Below, one piece after another: positions 1 to 5,485 of a stretch of 9,821 nucleotides of DNA (the stretch's first letter is position 1; each line of letters opens with the position of its first letter). A model generated the notes under the pieces. The model was not told the origin of the DNA. It ran no database searches and saw only the letters and a program-made list of their open reading frames with translations. This stretch comes from Chitinispirillales bacterium (lineage in GTDB: Bacteria > Fibrobacterota > Chitinivibrionia > Chitinivibrionales > Chitinispirillaceae), in the NCBI GenBank assembly GCA_031254445.1, contig JAIRUL010000301.1, forward strand, positions 1-9,821, given 5' to 3'. The translations under genes were made by a program, and so were the position numbers.

Positions 1-138
1 GAAACCGCCCCGCGCACGTATACAATGCGGGTGTTGCGCCGTCACGCCGGCCGTCTCTAGCGTATCGCGTTATGCGGTGCGCAGGGGCGGGCGGCGGGGC
101 GTCTCCGCTATGCGCCGGCATATACGAATCTGGAGGAA

Positions 139-156
139 ACGGCGGCACGACGCCGT
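139..156 (+). promoter_or_regulatory. Small hairpin in the leader of flagellin 1
   Basis: ACGGCG (139-144) and CGCCGT (151-156) are perfect reverse complements around a 6-nt loop, about 19 nt before the ribosome binding site. It could stabilise the leader or tune translation. In DNA this GC-rich, a 6-bp stem can also arise by chance. Confidence 0.3.
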
Positions 157-174
157 CATTCTATAACCTGTTAC

Positions 175-181
175 AAGGAGG
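175..181 (+). promoter_or_regulatory. Ribosome binding site of flagellin 1
   Basis: AAGGAGG, a near-perfect Shine-Dalgarno sequence, sits 7 nt before the ATG at 189. It decides the start: translation begins at the canonical flagellin N-terminus MRINHN, not at the upstream in-frame ATG at 72. Confidence 0.9.
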
Positions 182-188
182 ACGTAGT

Positions 189-1961
189 ATGCGCATTAAC
201 CACAACATTGCAGCCGTCAACACCCATCGCCAGATGGGAATCAGTTCGCTTGACGGTTCAAGGTCCATGGAGAAACTCTCCAGCGGATTCCGCATCAACC
301 GCGCCGGCGACGACGCCGCCGGGCTCGCAATCTCCGAAAAGATGCGGGCGCAGGTGCGCGGGCTCACCATGGCATCCAAGAACTCCTCGGATACCATATC
401 CCTAATCCAGACGGCGGAGGGCGCGCTCTCCGAGACCCACTCCATCCTGCAGAGGATGCGCGAGCTGGCGGTGCAGTCGGCCAACGACACCAACACCGAC
501 TCCGACCGCGCGGAGCTACACGCGGAGGTCAAGCAGCTCAAGGCTGAAATTGACAGGATCGGGAACACCACCGAGTTCAACACCAAGAAGCTTCTCGAAG
601 GCAGCGCGAAGGGCGTGGCCGAGGAGATCAAGGGTTCGATGGGCCTAAACAACAACTCCGGCGTCATCGTAGACACCGCCAAGCAGAATAATATGGCGAA
701 TTACATCGCGAGCAGCAAGAGCTGGGACTTTAGCGGGGCGTTTATGCTCGTTAAGACGAACCAGACCTTTGACGCGAGCAGCGCGGAGGTGTTTAAGACG
801 TCGGACTACAAGATGGTGGGGCCAAACGGGGTGGTGTATAACTTCTCCGATGTTCCGACAACCGGCTTAGATCTAGCTGATCAGAAAGCTCTTGGCGAGT
901 ACGACAACACCATCTTGACAGGCGGCAGCGTCACCGTTACGAAAGGCGGCGTCACCGAGGTTACAATTAGCATCGGCACCGGCGGGCTTGAGGAAACCAC
1001 CGGGGTTACGCTAAAATCCGGCAGCGTATTGTCCCAAGGGAGCGTGATTGAGACCCAAGCGGACAAGAGTTTCGATTTGGATGTCGGCGGCAAAGCTATA
1101 AAAGTGCTGAACGAAGGCGGCGTGGTTAAAATCGACGGCACGATCATAGCGGACAAGGGCAGCCACACCCTTGACGACGGCACGGTTCTGAGCCTTGCCG
1201 GTACCAGCCTCACCGTTACGCAGGGCCACGTTACCCTTGCGTCGGACATTGTGGCCGGCACCAACGCGAATCTTACCACCGTAAAACAGGACAGCGTAGT
1301 GGCGGCGGGCTCCACGTTAGCCGACAGCACTGTTCTCAAGGCGGGCACCGTCATACTGTCTAAGACCGCGACCGCCGCCGGCAAGGATCCAATCCCGGGC
1401 AGCGTAACGTTTGTCGCGCCTGCAAGCGGCACGTCGGCGAGCCTGCAGTTCGGTAAAGACGGCGCGACCGCCGCCGCCAAGCTTGAGGCCAACTACGACC
1501 TCATGAACGTGGCCGACAGCATGACTTTCATCTTCACGAAGTACGAAGCCGCCTCCTCCAATCTCGGCGAGTCCCTTATGTCGCAGATCGGCGCGAACAG
1601 CGGCCAGACCACTTTCGTGTCGATGGGCGACATGCGCGCCCGCGCCCTAGGCGTGGACGGCGTCGACATCAGCTCCAAGTGGGGCGCCGCGACGGCGATT
1701 GAGACGGTGAACAGCGCCCTAGCGAAGGTCTCGCACCAGCGCAGCTCCCTAGGAGCGATCCAGAACCGCCTAGAGCACACGATCAAGAACCTCGACACAG
1801 CCGCCGAGAACCTGCAGGCTGCGGAGAGCCGTATCCGCGACGTGGACATGGCGAAGGAGATCATGGAGTTCACCAAGAACAACATCCTCCAGCAAGCGTC
1901 GCAAGCGATGTTGGCCCAAGCCAACTCGCAGCCGCAGTCCATCCTTACGCTGCTTAGGTAG
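189..1961 (+). CDS. fliC: Flagellin, long form with expanded central domain
   Basis: This is the structural subunit of the flagellar filament, exported by the flagellar type III apparatus without a cleaved signal. The 590-aa protein has the conserved flagellin N-terminus (residues 1 to about 140, with MRINHN, KLSSGFRINRAGDDAAGL and QRMRELAVQ). It also has the conserved C-terminus (about 463-590, with QIGANSGQ, MGDMRARALG, AAESRIRDVDMA and the terminal QANSQPQSILTLLR). Between them, about residues 145-455 form a variable region that does not resemble common flagellin D2/D3 sequence. It is rich in Gly, Thr, Ser and Val, with short strand-turn units such as GSVTVT, SGSVLSQGSVI and AGTVILS. There are no cysteines. 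At 590 residues it is longer than the common 270-500-residue flagellins. The start is fixed by the AAGGAGG site. A strong terminator follows, so the gene is probably transcribed alone. Identity as flagellin is very secure; the symbol follows general usage for the major flagellin. Confidence 0.95.
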   Translation: MRINHNIAAVNTHRQMGISSLDGSRSMEKLSSGFRINRAGDDAAGLAISEKMRAQVRGLTMASKNSSDTISLIQTAEGALSETHSILQRMRELAVQSANDTNTDSDRAELHAEVKQLKAEIDRIGNTTEFNTKKLLEGSAKGVAEEIKGSMGLNNNSGVIVDTAKQNNMANYIASSKSWDFSGAFMLVKTNQTFDASSAEVFKTSDYKMVGPNGVVYNFSDVPTTGLDLADQKALGEYDNTILTGGSVTVTKGGVTEVTISIGTGGLEETTGVTLKSGSVLSQGSVIETQADKSFDLDVGGKAIKVLNEGGVVKIDGTIIADKGSHTLDDGTVLSLAGTSLTVTQGHVTLASDIVAGTNANLTTVKQDSVVAAGSTLADSTVLKAGTVILSKTATAAGKDPIPGSVTFVAPASGTSASLQFGKDGATAAAKLEANYDLMNVADSMTFIFTKYEAASSNLGESLMSQIGANSGQTTFVSMGDMRARALGVDGVDISSKWGAATAIETVNSALAKVSHQRSSLGAIQNRLEHTIKNLDTAAENLQAAESRIRDVDMAKEIMEFTKNNILQQASQAMLAQANSQPQSILTLLR

Positions 1962-1967
1962 CGGAGG

Positions 1968-1995
1968 GGCAGTAATGTTTTGGCAGTAATGTTTT
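1968..1995 (+). repeat. Perfect 14-bp tandem duplication after flagellin 1
   Basis: GGCAGTAATGTTTT occurs twice back to back (1968-1981 and 1982-1995). A partial third start (GGCA at 1997-2000) follows. It lies between the stop codon and the terminator hairpin. It looks like a replication-slippage product; no function is evident. Confidence 0.8.
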
Positions 1996-2006
1996 TGGCA
2001 TGATGG

Positions 2007-2036
2007 GGCGGATCCGCTTGGGTCCGCCTTTTTTTT
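2007..2036 (+). terminator. Intrinsic terminator of flagellin 1
   Basis: GGCGGA (2007-2012) pairs with TCCGCC (2023-2028). Two further C-G pairs form inside it past a single bulged T. Eight T residues (2029-2036) follow at once. This is a textbook Rho-independent terminator 45 nt after the flagellin stop, and it separates the two flagellin genes into different transcripts. Confidence 0.9.
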
Positions 2037-2051
2037 GACCCACCGGTTTTC

Positions 2052-2066
2052 GCGCCCCGAGGGCGC
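2052..2066. repeat. GC-rich hairpin GCGCCC/GGGCGC
   Basis: GCGCCC (2052-2057) and GGGCGC (2061-2066) form a perfect 6-bp stem with a CGA loop. No T-run follows on either strand. It is the first of three hairpins lined up after the flagellin 1 terminator. Confidence 0.5.
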
Positions 2067-2071
2067 ATGTG

Positions 2072-2108
2072 TTAAAAAGTATCCTCCCCTTATTATGAGG
2101 GGAGGATA
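2072..2108 (-). terminator. Long perfect hairpin; terminator-like on the minus strand
   Basis: An 11-bp perfect stem (TATCCTCCCCT at 2080-2090, AGGGGAGGATA at 2098-2108) has a 7-nt loop. Read on the minus strand, the hairpin is followed by a run of five T (complement of the A-run at 2074-2078), the form of an intrinsic terminator. No minus-strand gene is recognised downstream of it in that direction or upstream, so it may instead be an intergenic repeat element or insulate against antisense transcription. Confidence 0.5.
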
Positions 2109-2126
2109 TTGATAGGAGGGGTGATT

Positions 2127-2174
2127 ATGCATCGGGGCGTTACGGGGCAGAGCCCCGTCCCCAACAGCATTTAA
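2127..2174 (+). CDS. Possible 15-codon mini-ORF overlapping a hairpin
   Basis: An ATG at 2127 lies 5 nt after a strong Shine-Dalgarno sequence (AGGAGGGG, 2114-2121). It opens a 15-codon frame, MHRGVTGQSPVPNSI, ending in TAA. The perfect hairpin at 2142-2158 lies inside it. The frame ends 93 nt before flagellin 2 and just before that gene's AT-rich promoter region. It could be a leader peptide or a real microprotein. The peptide has no recognised family, and its composition is dictated by the hairpin, so a repeat element that happens to contain a short frame is equally likely. Confidence 0.2.
   Translation: MHRGVTGQSPVPNSI
2142..2158. repeat. Perfect hairpin ACGGGGC/GCCCCGT
   Basis: A 7-bp perfect stem (2142-2148 with 2152-2158) is closed by an AGA loop. 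The flanks carry no T-run, so it is not a normal terminator. Similar GGGGC-AGA-GCCCC palindromes are common intergenic elements in many bacteria (general knowledge; not checked for this genome). Confidence 0.5.
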
Positions 2175-2209
2175 AGAATTTGACTTTAATCTTTTAATAC
2201 CCCCAAATT

Positions 2210-2238
2210 TTGCATTTTCGATAAATTTGTATTATATT
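2210..2238 (+). promoter_or_regulatory. Candidate promoter of flagellin 2
   Basis: TTGCAT (2210-2215) and TATATT (2233-2238) are separated by 17 bp, a good sigma-70-type spacing, and lie about 30 bp before the start codon. Overlapping it, TTCGATAA at 2217-2224 matches six of eight bases of the sigma-28 -10 element GCCGATAA, but no TAAA lies 15 bp upstream. Either reading is possible. The ATTATATTA core (2231-2239) recurs upstream of the two operons later in the window. Confidence 0.45.
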
Positions 2239-2252
2239 AATGAATATAAGAC

Positions 2253-2260
2253 AAAGGAGG
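2253..2260 (+). promoter_or_regulatory. Ribosome binding site of flagellin 2
   Basis: AAAGGAGG lies 7 nt before the ATG at 2268. It confirms the start that gives the flagellin N-terminus MRINSN. Confidence 0.9.
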
Positions 2261-2267
2261 CGCACCT

Positions 2268-3053
2268 ATGCGTATAAACAGCAACATGCCGGCGGTAGAC
2301 TCCCACCGCCAAATGACCATCGTCGCCCTCGGCGCGGCGCGGGCTATGGAGAAGTTGTCCAGCGGGTTTCGGATAAACCGCGCGGGGGACGACGCGGCGG
2401 GGCTTTCGATATCCGAGAAGATGCGCGCGCAGGTGAGTGGCTACGCGATGATGTCGCGCAACGCCTCGGACACCGTGTCGCTCATCCAAACCGCCGACGG
2501 GGCGCTCTCCGAGTCGCAGTCGATCCTCCAAAGGATGCGCGAGTTGGCCGTCCAGTCGTCGAACGCGACATACACCGACGCCGACCGCCGCGAGCTGCAG
2601 TCGGAGGTGAAGCAGCTCTCCTCCGAATTGAACCGGATCGGCAATTCCGCCGAGTTCAACACCAAAAAGCTCCTAGATGGCGGCGCGACCGGCGTCTCCG
2701 ACGAGGTTAGGGAGATGCTGCGGATAGACCCCGCCGGCGCCGGGGCGGGGGAAATCGACGTATCCACCCAGCTAGGCGCCTCCGCCGCCATAGAGGCGAT
2801 AGACGCCGCCCTGCAAGAGGTCTCCCACCAGCGCAGCGAACTGGGAGCCGTCCAAAACGGCCTGGAGCACACGGTCAGGAGCTTAGACATCGCCGGGGAA
2901 AACACGCAGGCCGCCGAAAGCAGGATAAGGGATGCGGACATGGCGCTGGAGGTGATGCACATAACGAGGGACAGGATAATGGGCCAAGCGTCGCTGGCAA
3001 TGTTGGCTCAGGCGAACCAAAGGCCGCAGGGGGTATCGGCGCTGTTGGGTTGA
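2268..3053 (+). CDS. Flagellin, short core-only form
   Basis: This is a second flagellin of 261 aa. Its first ~138 residues are roughly 70% identical by eye to flagellin 1 (shared KLSSGFRINRAGDDAAGL, QRMRELAVQS and FNTKKLL). Its last ~90 residues are also clearly homologous (EVSHQRSELGA, AAESRIRDADMA and AMLAQAN). Only a ~35-residue Gly/Ala-rich linker joins the halves. The QIGANSGQ and MGDMRARALG segment preceding the C-terminal helix in flagellin 1 is missing, so part of the usual D1 beta structure as well as D2/D3 is absent. A functional minor filament subunit or adapter is likely. The frame is intact with its own strong ribosome site and promoter candidates, which argues against a decayed copy. 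Assignment as flagellin is secure; the specific role is inferred. Confidence 0.93.
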   Translation: MRINSNMPAVDSHRQMTIVALGAARAMEKLSSGFRINRAGDDAAGLSISEKMRAQVSGYAMMSRNASDTVSLIQTADGALSESQSILQRMRELAVQSSNATYTDADRRELQSEVKQLSSELNRIGNSAEFNTKKLLDGGATGVSDEVREMLRIDPAGAGAGEIDVSTQLGASAAIEAIDAALQEVSHQRSELGAVQNGLEHTVRSLDIAGENTQAAESRIRDADMALEVMHITRDRIMGQASLAMLAQANQRPQGVSALLG

Positions 3054-3062
3054 TTTTGACGT

Positions 3063-3146
3063 TAAAGTCAAAGTCTTTTTAAAATCTTTTTCAGACGAAG
3101 CCTATAAAGTCAAAGTCTTTTTAAAATCTTTTTCAGACGAAGCCTA
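3063..3146 (+). repeat. Perfect 42-bp tandem duplication
   Basis: Positions 3063-3104 and 3105-3146 are identical 42-bp units, beginning TAAAGTCAAAGTC and ending CAGACGAAGCCTA. They start 9 bp after the flagellin 2 stop. The second copy's 3' half is also the start of the left arm of the inverted repeat described at 3124-3299, so one arm of that palindrome appears to have been partly duplicated. Confidence 0.92.
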
Positions 3147-3299
3147 CGGCTTCATAACGTGTGGCGGCTAAAGCCGCCACACAACGTCAAAGTCAAAGGC
3201 GGCGGGGTAGATGGTTTTGACGTTGATGTTGATTTTGACTTTGTGTGGCGGCTCTGCGCCACACCATATGAAGCCGTAGGCTTCGTCTGAAAAAGATTT
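3124..3299. repeat. 33-bp perfect inverted repeat enclosing two hairpins
   Basis: Positions 3124-3156 are the exact reverse complement of 3267-3299 (33 bp). After two mismatched bases the pairing resumes for 8 bp (3159-3166 with 3257-3264), giving arms of 43 bp with 41 paired. Inside, 3159-3169 and 3172-3182 form their own hairpin (GTGTGGCGGCT/AGCCGCCACAC), and 3243-3250 with 3257-3264 form another (GTGTGGCG/CGCCACAC). The centre has repeated GTCAAA/TTTGAC words. There is no transposase. The structure looks like a composite intergenic element (MITE- or BIME-like) and may also end flagellin 2 transcription. Which fold occurs in RNA or DNA cannot be told from sequence. Confidence 0.88.
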
Positions 3300-3341
3300 A
3301 AAAGATTTTAAAGATTTAAAAAGATTAAAAGATTTTTTATT
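3295..3341 (+). repeat. Phased GATT-A-tract run
   Basis: GATT begins at 3295, 3304, 3313, 3323 and 3331, each followed by T and A runs. The A-tracts recur about every 9-10 bp, close to one helical turn, which is the known arrangement for intrinsically curved DNA. The run lies about 30-75 bp upstream of the promoter-like box at 3371-3383 and could act as a curved or UP-like upstream element. It also continues the AT-rich edge of the inverted repeat. Confidence 0.55.
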
Positions 3342-3354
3342 AAACTATTGCTAT

Positions 3355-3383
3355 TTGGATAAATCTAATATAAATTATATTAG
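3355..3383 (+). promoter_or_regulatory. Candidate promoter of the TPR operon, with TAAATTATATTAG box
   Basis: The 13-base box TAAATTATATTAG (3371-3383) is identical to one at 7055-7067 upstream of the next operon. TATATT at 3376-3381 is a plausible -10, with a weak TTGGAT (3355-3360) 15 bp before it. The predicted transcript has a leader of about 110 nt before the ATG at 3503. In that leader TAGGATATG occurs twice (3381-3389 and 3431-3439). Confidence 0.45.
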
Positions 3384-3502
3384 GATATGGTTGTCGCAAA
3401 ACATCGCGCTATGGCCGTATTTAGCACAAATAGGATATGAATTAAATACTAGTTAAATGTTGCTTTGTTGAAATACTATTGATTTTAGGAGATGAGGCAT
3501 TA

Positions 3503-5476
3503 ATGAAACAAACCCCAGCTTTTCTCCGCGCCGCCGCGGTGCTTTCTTGTATGTTCGCCCTATTGGCCGTCGGCGCGGCCAGCGCGCAAACGGACGGCAA
3601 GGACTTCAGCGACAGCGAGATCGACAACCTCTTCGGCACTATGGAGGCGGAGACCGAAAAGAAGAAGCCTAGCGACGCGCCCAAGCGCGTGCTTCCGCCG
3701 TTTAACGGCGATTACAAGGTTCTTGTAAGCCGCCCAATCTACGCCGTGTACGAGACGGAGACCAAGACTAAGTGGATATCCGCGGCGGGCGAAATCTACG
3801 CGCACTACAAGGTTGGGTCGTTTCCGCGCACGCAGGTGTTTACTATGGAGCAGGTCAACAGCGTGCTGCCGAACTCGCGCGACTACGGGCGCCGGTTCAA
3901 CAAGCAGCACTACATAGACGCCGCCAAGAAGCTTGGGGCCACCCACCTCTTATATCAAGAGTACCAGCCGCAGAAAGACGGAAAGAAGACGCGGTATGTG
4001 ATGGAGCTTTACTGGATACAGGAGGCGGCCACGGTGGAGAAGTTCTCCGTAGACATCATACACAGCGAGTTCGAGGGGGGGCTCAACGTGTGTTTGGCCA
4101 AGATTGCGGACGCCATGGATCCAAAGGCCAAGAGCAGCCCCGCTTACGGCATACCGGTTTGGGGCAAGGACATGAAAGCCATAGAGGCGTTCGGCAACGT
4201 TTTGGCCGACGAGGGGCGGTTTGTGAAGGAGAGGGCCGTGGCCACGTCGGTTTCTGCGGAGAAGCTGGTTCAGAAGAATTCGTCGTTTGTGGGTTTCCAG
4301 TACGCGGGGGCGCTTGTGGCCGGCCGCGCGGAGTCTTTCGCTAAGGCGATATCGTACATGGAGTCGGTTATATCGAAGTCTAAGGATTACCCGGCGCTGC
4401 AGCTGCGTTTGGCGGAGTATCTGCGCGGGGCGGAGCGCTACTCCGAGGCGGTGAGGGCGGCGGAGTCGGCGGCGGGCAGCTCGGCGCTTAGGGTTCCGGC
4501 ATCTATAGAGATGGCGATGATTTCGCAGGCGCAGGGGAACTTGGACAGGGCGCGCTCGGAGTACGAGGCTGTTTTGCAGAGCGGCGAGGCGAGCGGGCGC
4601 GTGCTCTTCATGCTCGCGCTTTTGAGCATTCAGATGGGCAGGATAACGGACAGCGAGGACTACCTGCGCCGCGCGGAGGAGAGCGGCCTCACGCTCGACG
4701 AGGGCGAGTACCTTGATTTGGGCAAGGCCTACGCGCAGGCTGGCGGCTATGAAGACAAGGCGATCGAGTACCTCAAGAGGAGCATGGGCGTGAAGCAGAA
4801 CAGCGAGGACGCGTGGGAGGCGATAGCCGACATTTACGTCAAGCTGGGCGACGTGCAGCAGTCCGCCGAGGCTCACGTCAACCTCTTTAAGATCAATATG
4901 CAGGCGCACAGCGGGAAGCTCAAGTCCGCCGGCGAGAGCTTTGAGACGCTGGGCATGACCGATAGGGCGAAAGAGGCCTACTCGCTCTTCTTGGACAGGC
5001 GTTTTACCGACAGGGACGTCTCTATGAATTTGGCGCGCATATACTTTAACGAAAAGAACTGCAAGAAGCTGCCGGACGTTCTAAAGGGGTACGACACCAT
5101 CCCCGACGCCGCGCAGATGCTCGCGGAGTGCGGCTACAAGGTCAGGCGCATCGACGAGTCCCAGACTATGAAGACGAACAAGCTCTCGCCGGTTATGTTC
5201 TATTTGCGGATATCGGGGGCGGCGCTCCTTGCGGGGGGGATCGCTACCGGGGTTATTGTGGACAACGTTACCATAGCCGATACATATAAGAAGTATAGCA
5301 CCTACGGCAGCCCCGGCGAATCGAAAGGCGAGGGCGGGGCGGCGGTGGACGGGGAAAACCCCGGCAAGGTCAAAGAGATGCGGAAAGATCTTGATTCCGC
5401 TATATTTTTACGCAATACCATGTATGTTTTGGCGGGCATAGGGTTGGGCGGGTTTGCCGTTACGTTCTTTTTCTGA
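3503..5476 (+). CDS. Exported TPR-repeat protein with C-terminal membrane segments
   Basis: The protein has 657 aa. Residues 1-29 form a Sec signal peptide (positively charged start, hydrophobic core, A-S-A before Q). An acidic and Lys-rich linker follows (about 34-60). Residues 65-205 are a globular alpha/beta domain; the stretch around 140-165 (GATHLLYQEY, then a basic turn and a strand) recalls TolB-like or FlgO/CsgG-like N-terminal folds, but this is a weak resemblance. About 285-530 hold some seven TPR-type helix pairs, a protein-binding scaffold. Residues 561-588 and 635-657 are hydrophobic and separated by a Tyr/Lys/Gly-rich loop; the protein ends in FFF. It probably sits in the envelope and scaffolds a complex. 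The ATG at 3503, after TAGGAG at 3486-3491, was chosen over the TTG at 3479 because it begins the signal peptide directly. The next gene starts 9 nt later, so the two are surely co-transcribed. The family is not specifically recognised. Confidence 0.85.
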   Translation: MKQTPAFLRAAAVLSCMFALLAVGAASAQTDGKDFSDSEIDNLFGTMEAETEKKKPSDAPKRVLPPFNGDYKVLVSRPIYAVYETETKTKWISAAGEIYAHYKVGSFPRTQVFTMEQVNSVLPNSRDYGRRFNKQHYIDAAKKLGATHLLYQEYQPQKDGKKTRYVMELYWIQEAATVEKFSVDIIHSEFEGGLNVCLAKIADAMDPKAKSSPAYGIPVWGKDMKAIEAFGNVLADEGRFVKERAVATSVSAEKLVQKNSSFVGFQYAGALVAGRAESFAKAISYMESVISKSKDYPALQLRLAEYLRGAERYSEAVRAAESAAGSSALRVPASIEMAMISQAQGNLDRARSEYEAVLQSGEASGRVLFMLALLSIQMGRITDSEDYLRRAEESGLTLDEGEYLDLGKAYAQAGGYEDKAIEYLKRSMGVKQNSEDAWEAIADIYVKLGDVQQSAEAHVNLFKINMQAHSGKLKSAGESFETLGMTDRAKEAYSLFLDRRFTDRDVSMNLARIYFNEKNCKKLPDVLKGYDTIPDAAQMLAECGYKVRRIDESQTMKTNKLSPVMFYLRISGAALLAGGIATGVIVDNVTIADTYKKYSTYGSPGESKGEGGAAVDGENPGKVKEMRKDLDSAIFLRNTMYVLAGIGLGGFAVTFFF

Positions 5477-5482
5477 GGAGGA
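5475..5482 (+). promoter_or_regulatory. Ribosome binding site overlapping the TPR gene stop
   Basis: GAGGAGGA begins inside the TGA stop of the upstream gene and lies 3 nt before the next ATG. This suggests coupled translation of the two genes. The spacing is short, so the GGAG at its front is probably the effective core. Confidence 0.7.
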
Positions 5483-5485
5483 AGC

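Larger units (their letters stand above)
1..188. other. GC-rich leader region upstream of the first flagellin
   Basis: No gene is supported here. An in-frame extension of the flagellin reading frame runs back to an ATG at 72, but it has no flagellin similarity and is better read as leader. A TACAAT hexamer at 21-26 could be a -10 element, but its -35 would fall at the window edge. No TAAA-N15-GCCGATAA (sigma-28 type) flagellin promoter is visible, so the real promoter may lie outside the window or have a different consensus. The region may also hold the tail of an upstream transcription unit. Confidence 0.4.

Noticed and set aside
72..188. In-frame upstream ATG extending flagellin 1 by 39 residues
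   Set aside because: The extension has no flagellin similarity and no ribosome site. AAGGAGG precedes the ATG at 189, which gives the canonical MRINHN start.
161..682. Long open frame antisense to flagellin 1 (and a similar one antisense to flagellin 2 at 2441-2962)
   Set aside because: Both mirror the conserved flagellin ends in GC-rich DNA, and similar shadow proteins appear because the + strand genes are homologous. No ribosome sites or domains.
3063..3146. CRISPR-like repeat
   Set aside because: Only two copies, directly adjacent with no spacer between them; it is a tandem duplication.
3054..3341. Insertion sequence
   Set aside because: Inverted repeats are present but the enclosed 110 bp encodes no transposase and no clear target-site duplication is visible. 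Kept only as a repeat element.
3413..3427. Sigma-54-like GG...GC element in the leader of the TPR gene
   Set aside because: GG and GC are separated by 9 rather than 10 bases, and the surrounding bases fit the TGGCAC/TTGC consensus poorly.
3479..3502. TTG start giving the TPR protein 8 extra residues
   Set aside because: The Shine-Dalgarno-like TAGGAG would lie inside the coding sequence. The ATG at 3503 starts a standard signal peptide.
3950..4909. 319-codon minus-strand open frame opposite the TPR gene
   Set aside because: Its composition (Arg, Leu, His, Val rich) is typical of a shadow of a GC-rich gene. The + strand has a signal peptide, TPR repeats and a coupled downstream gene.
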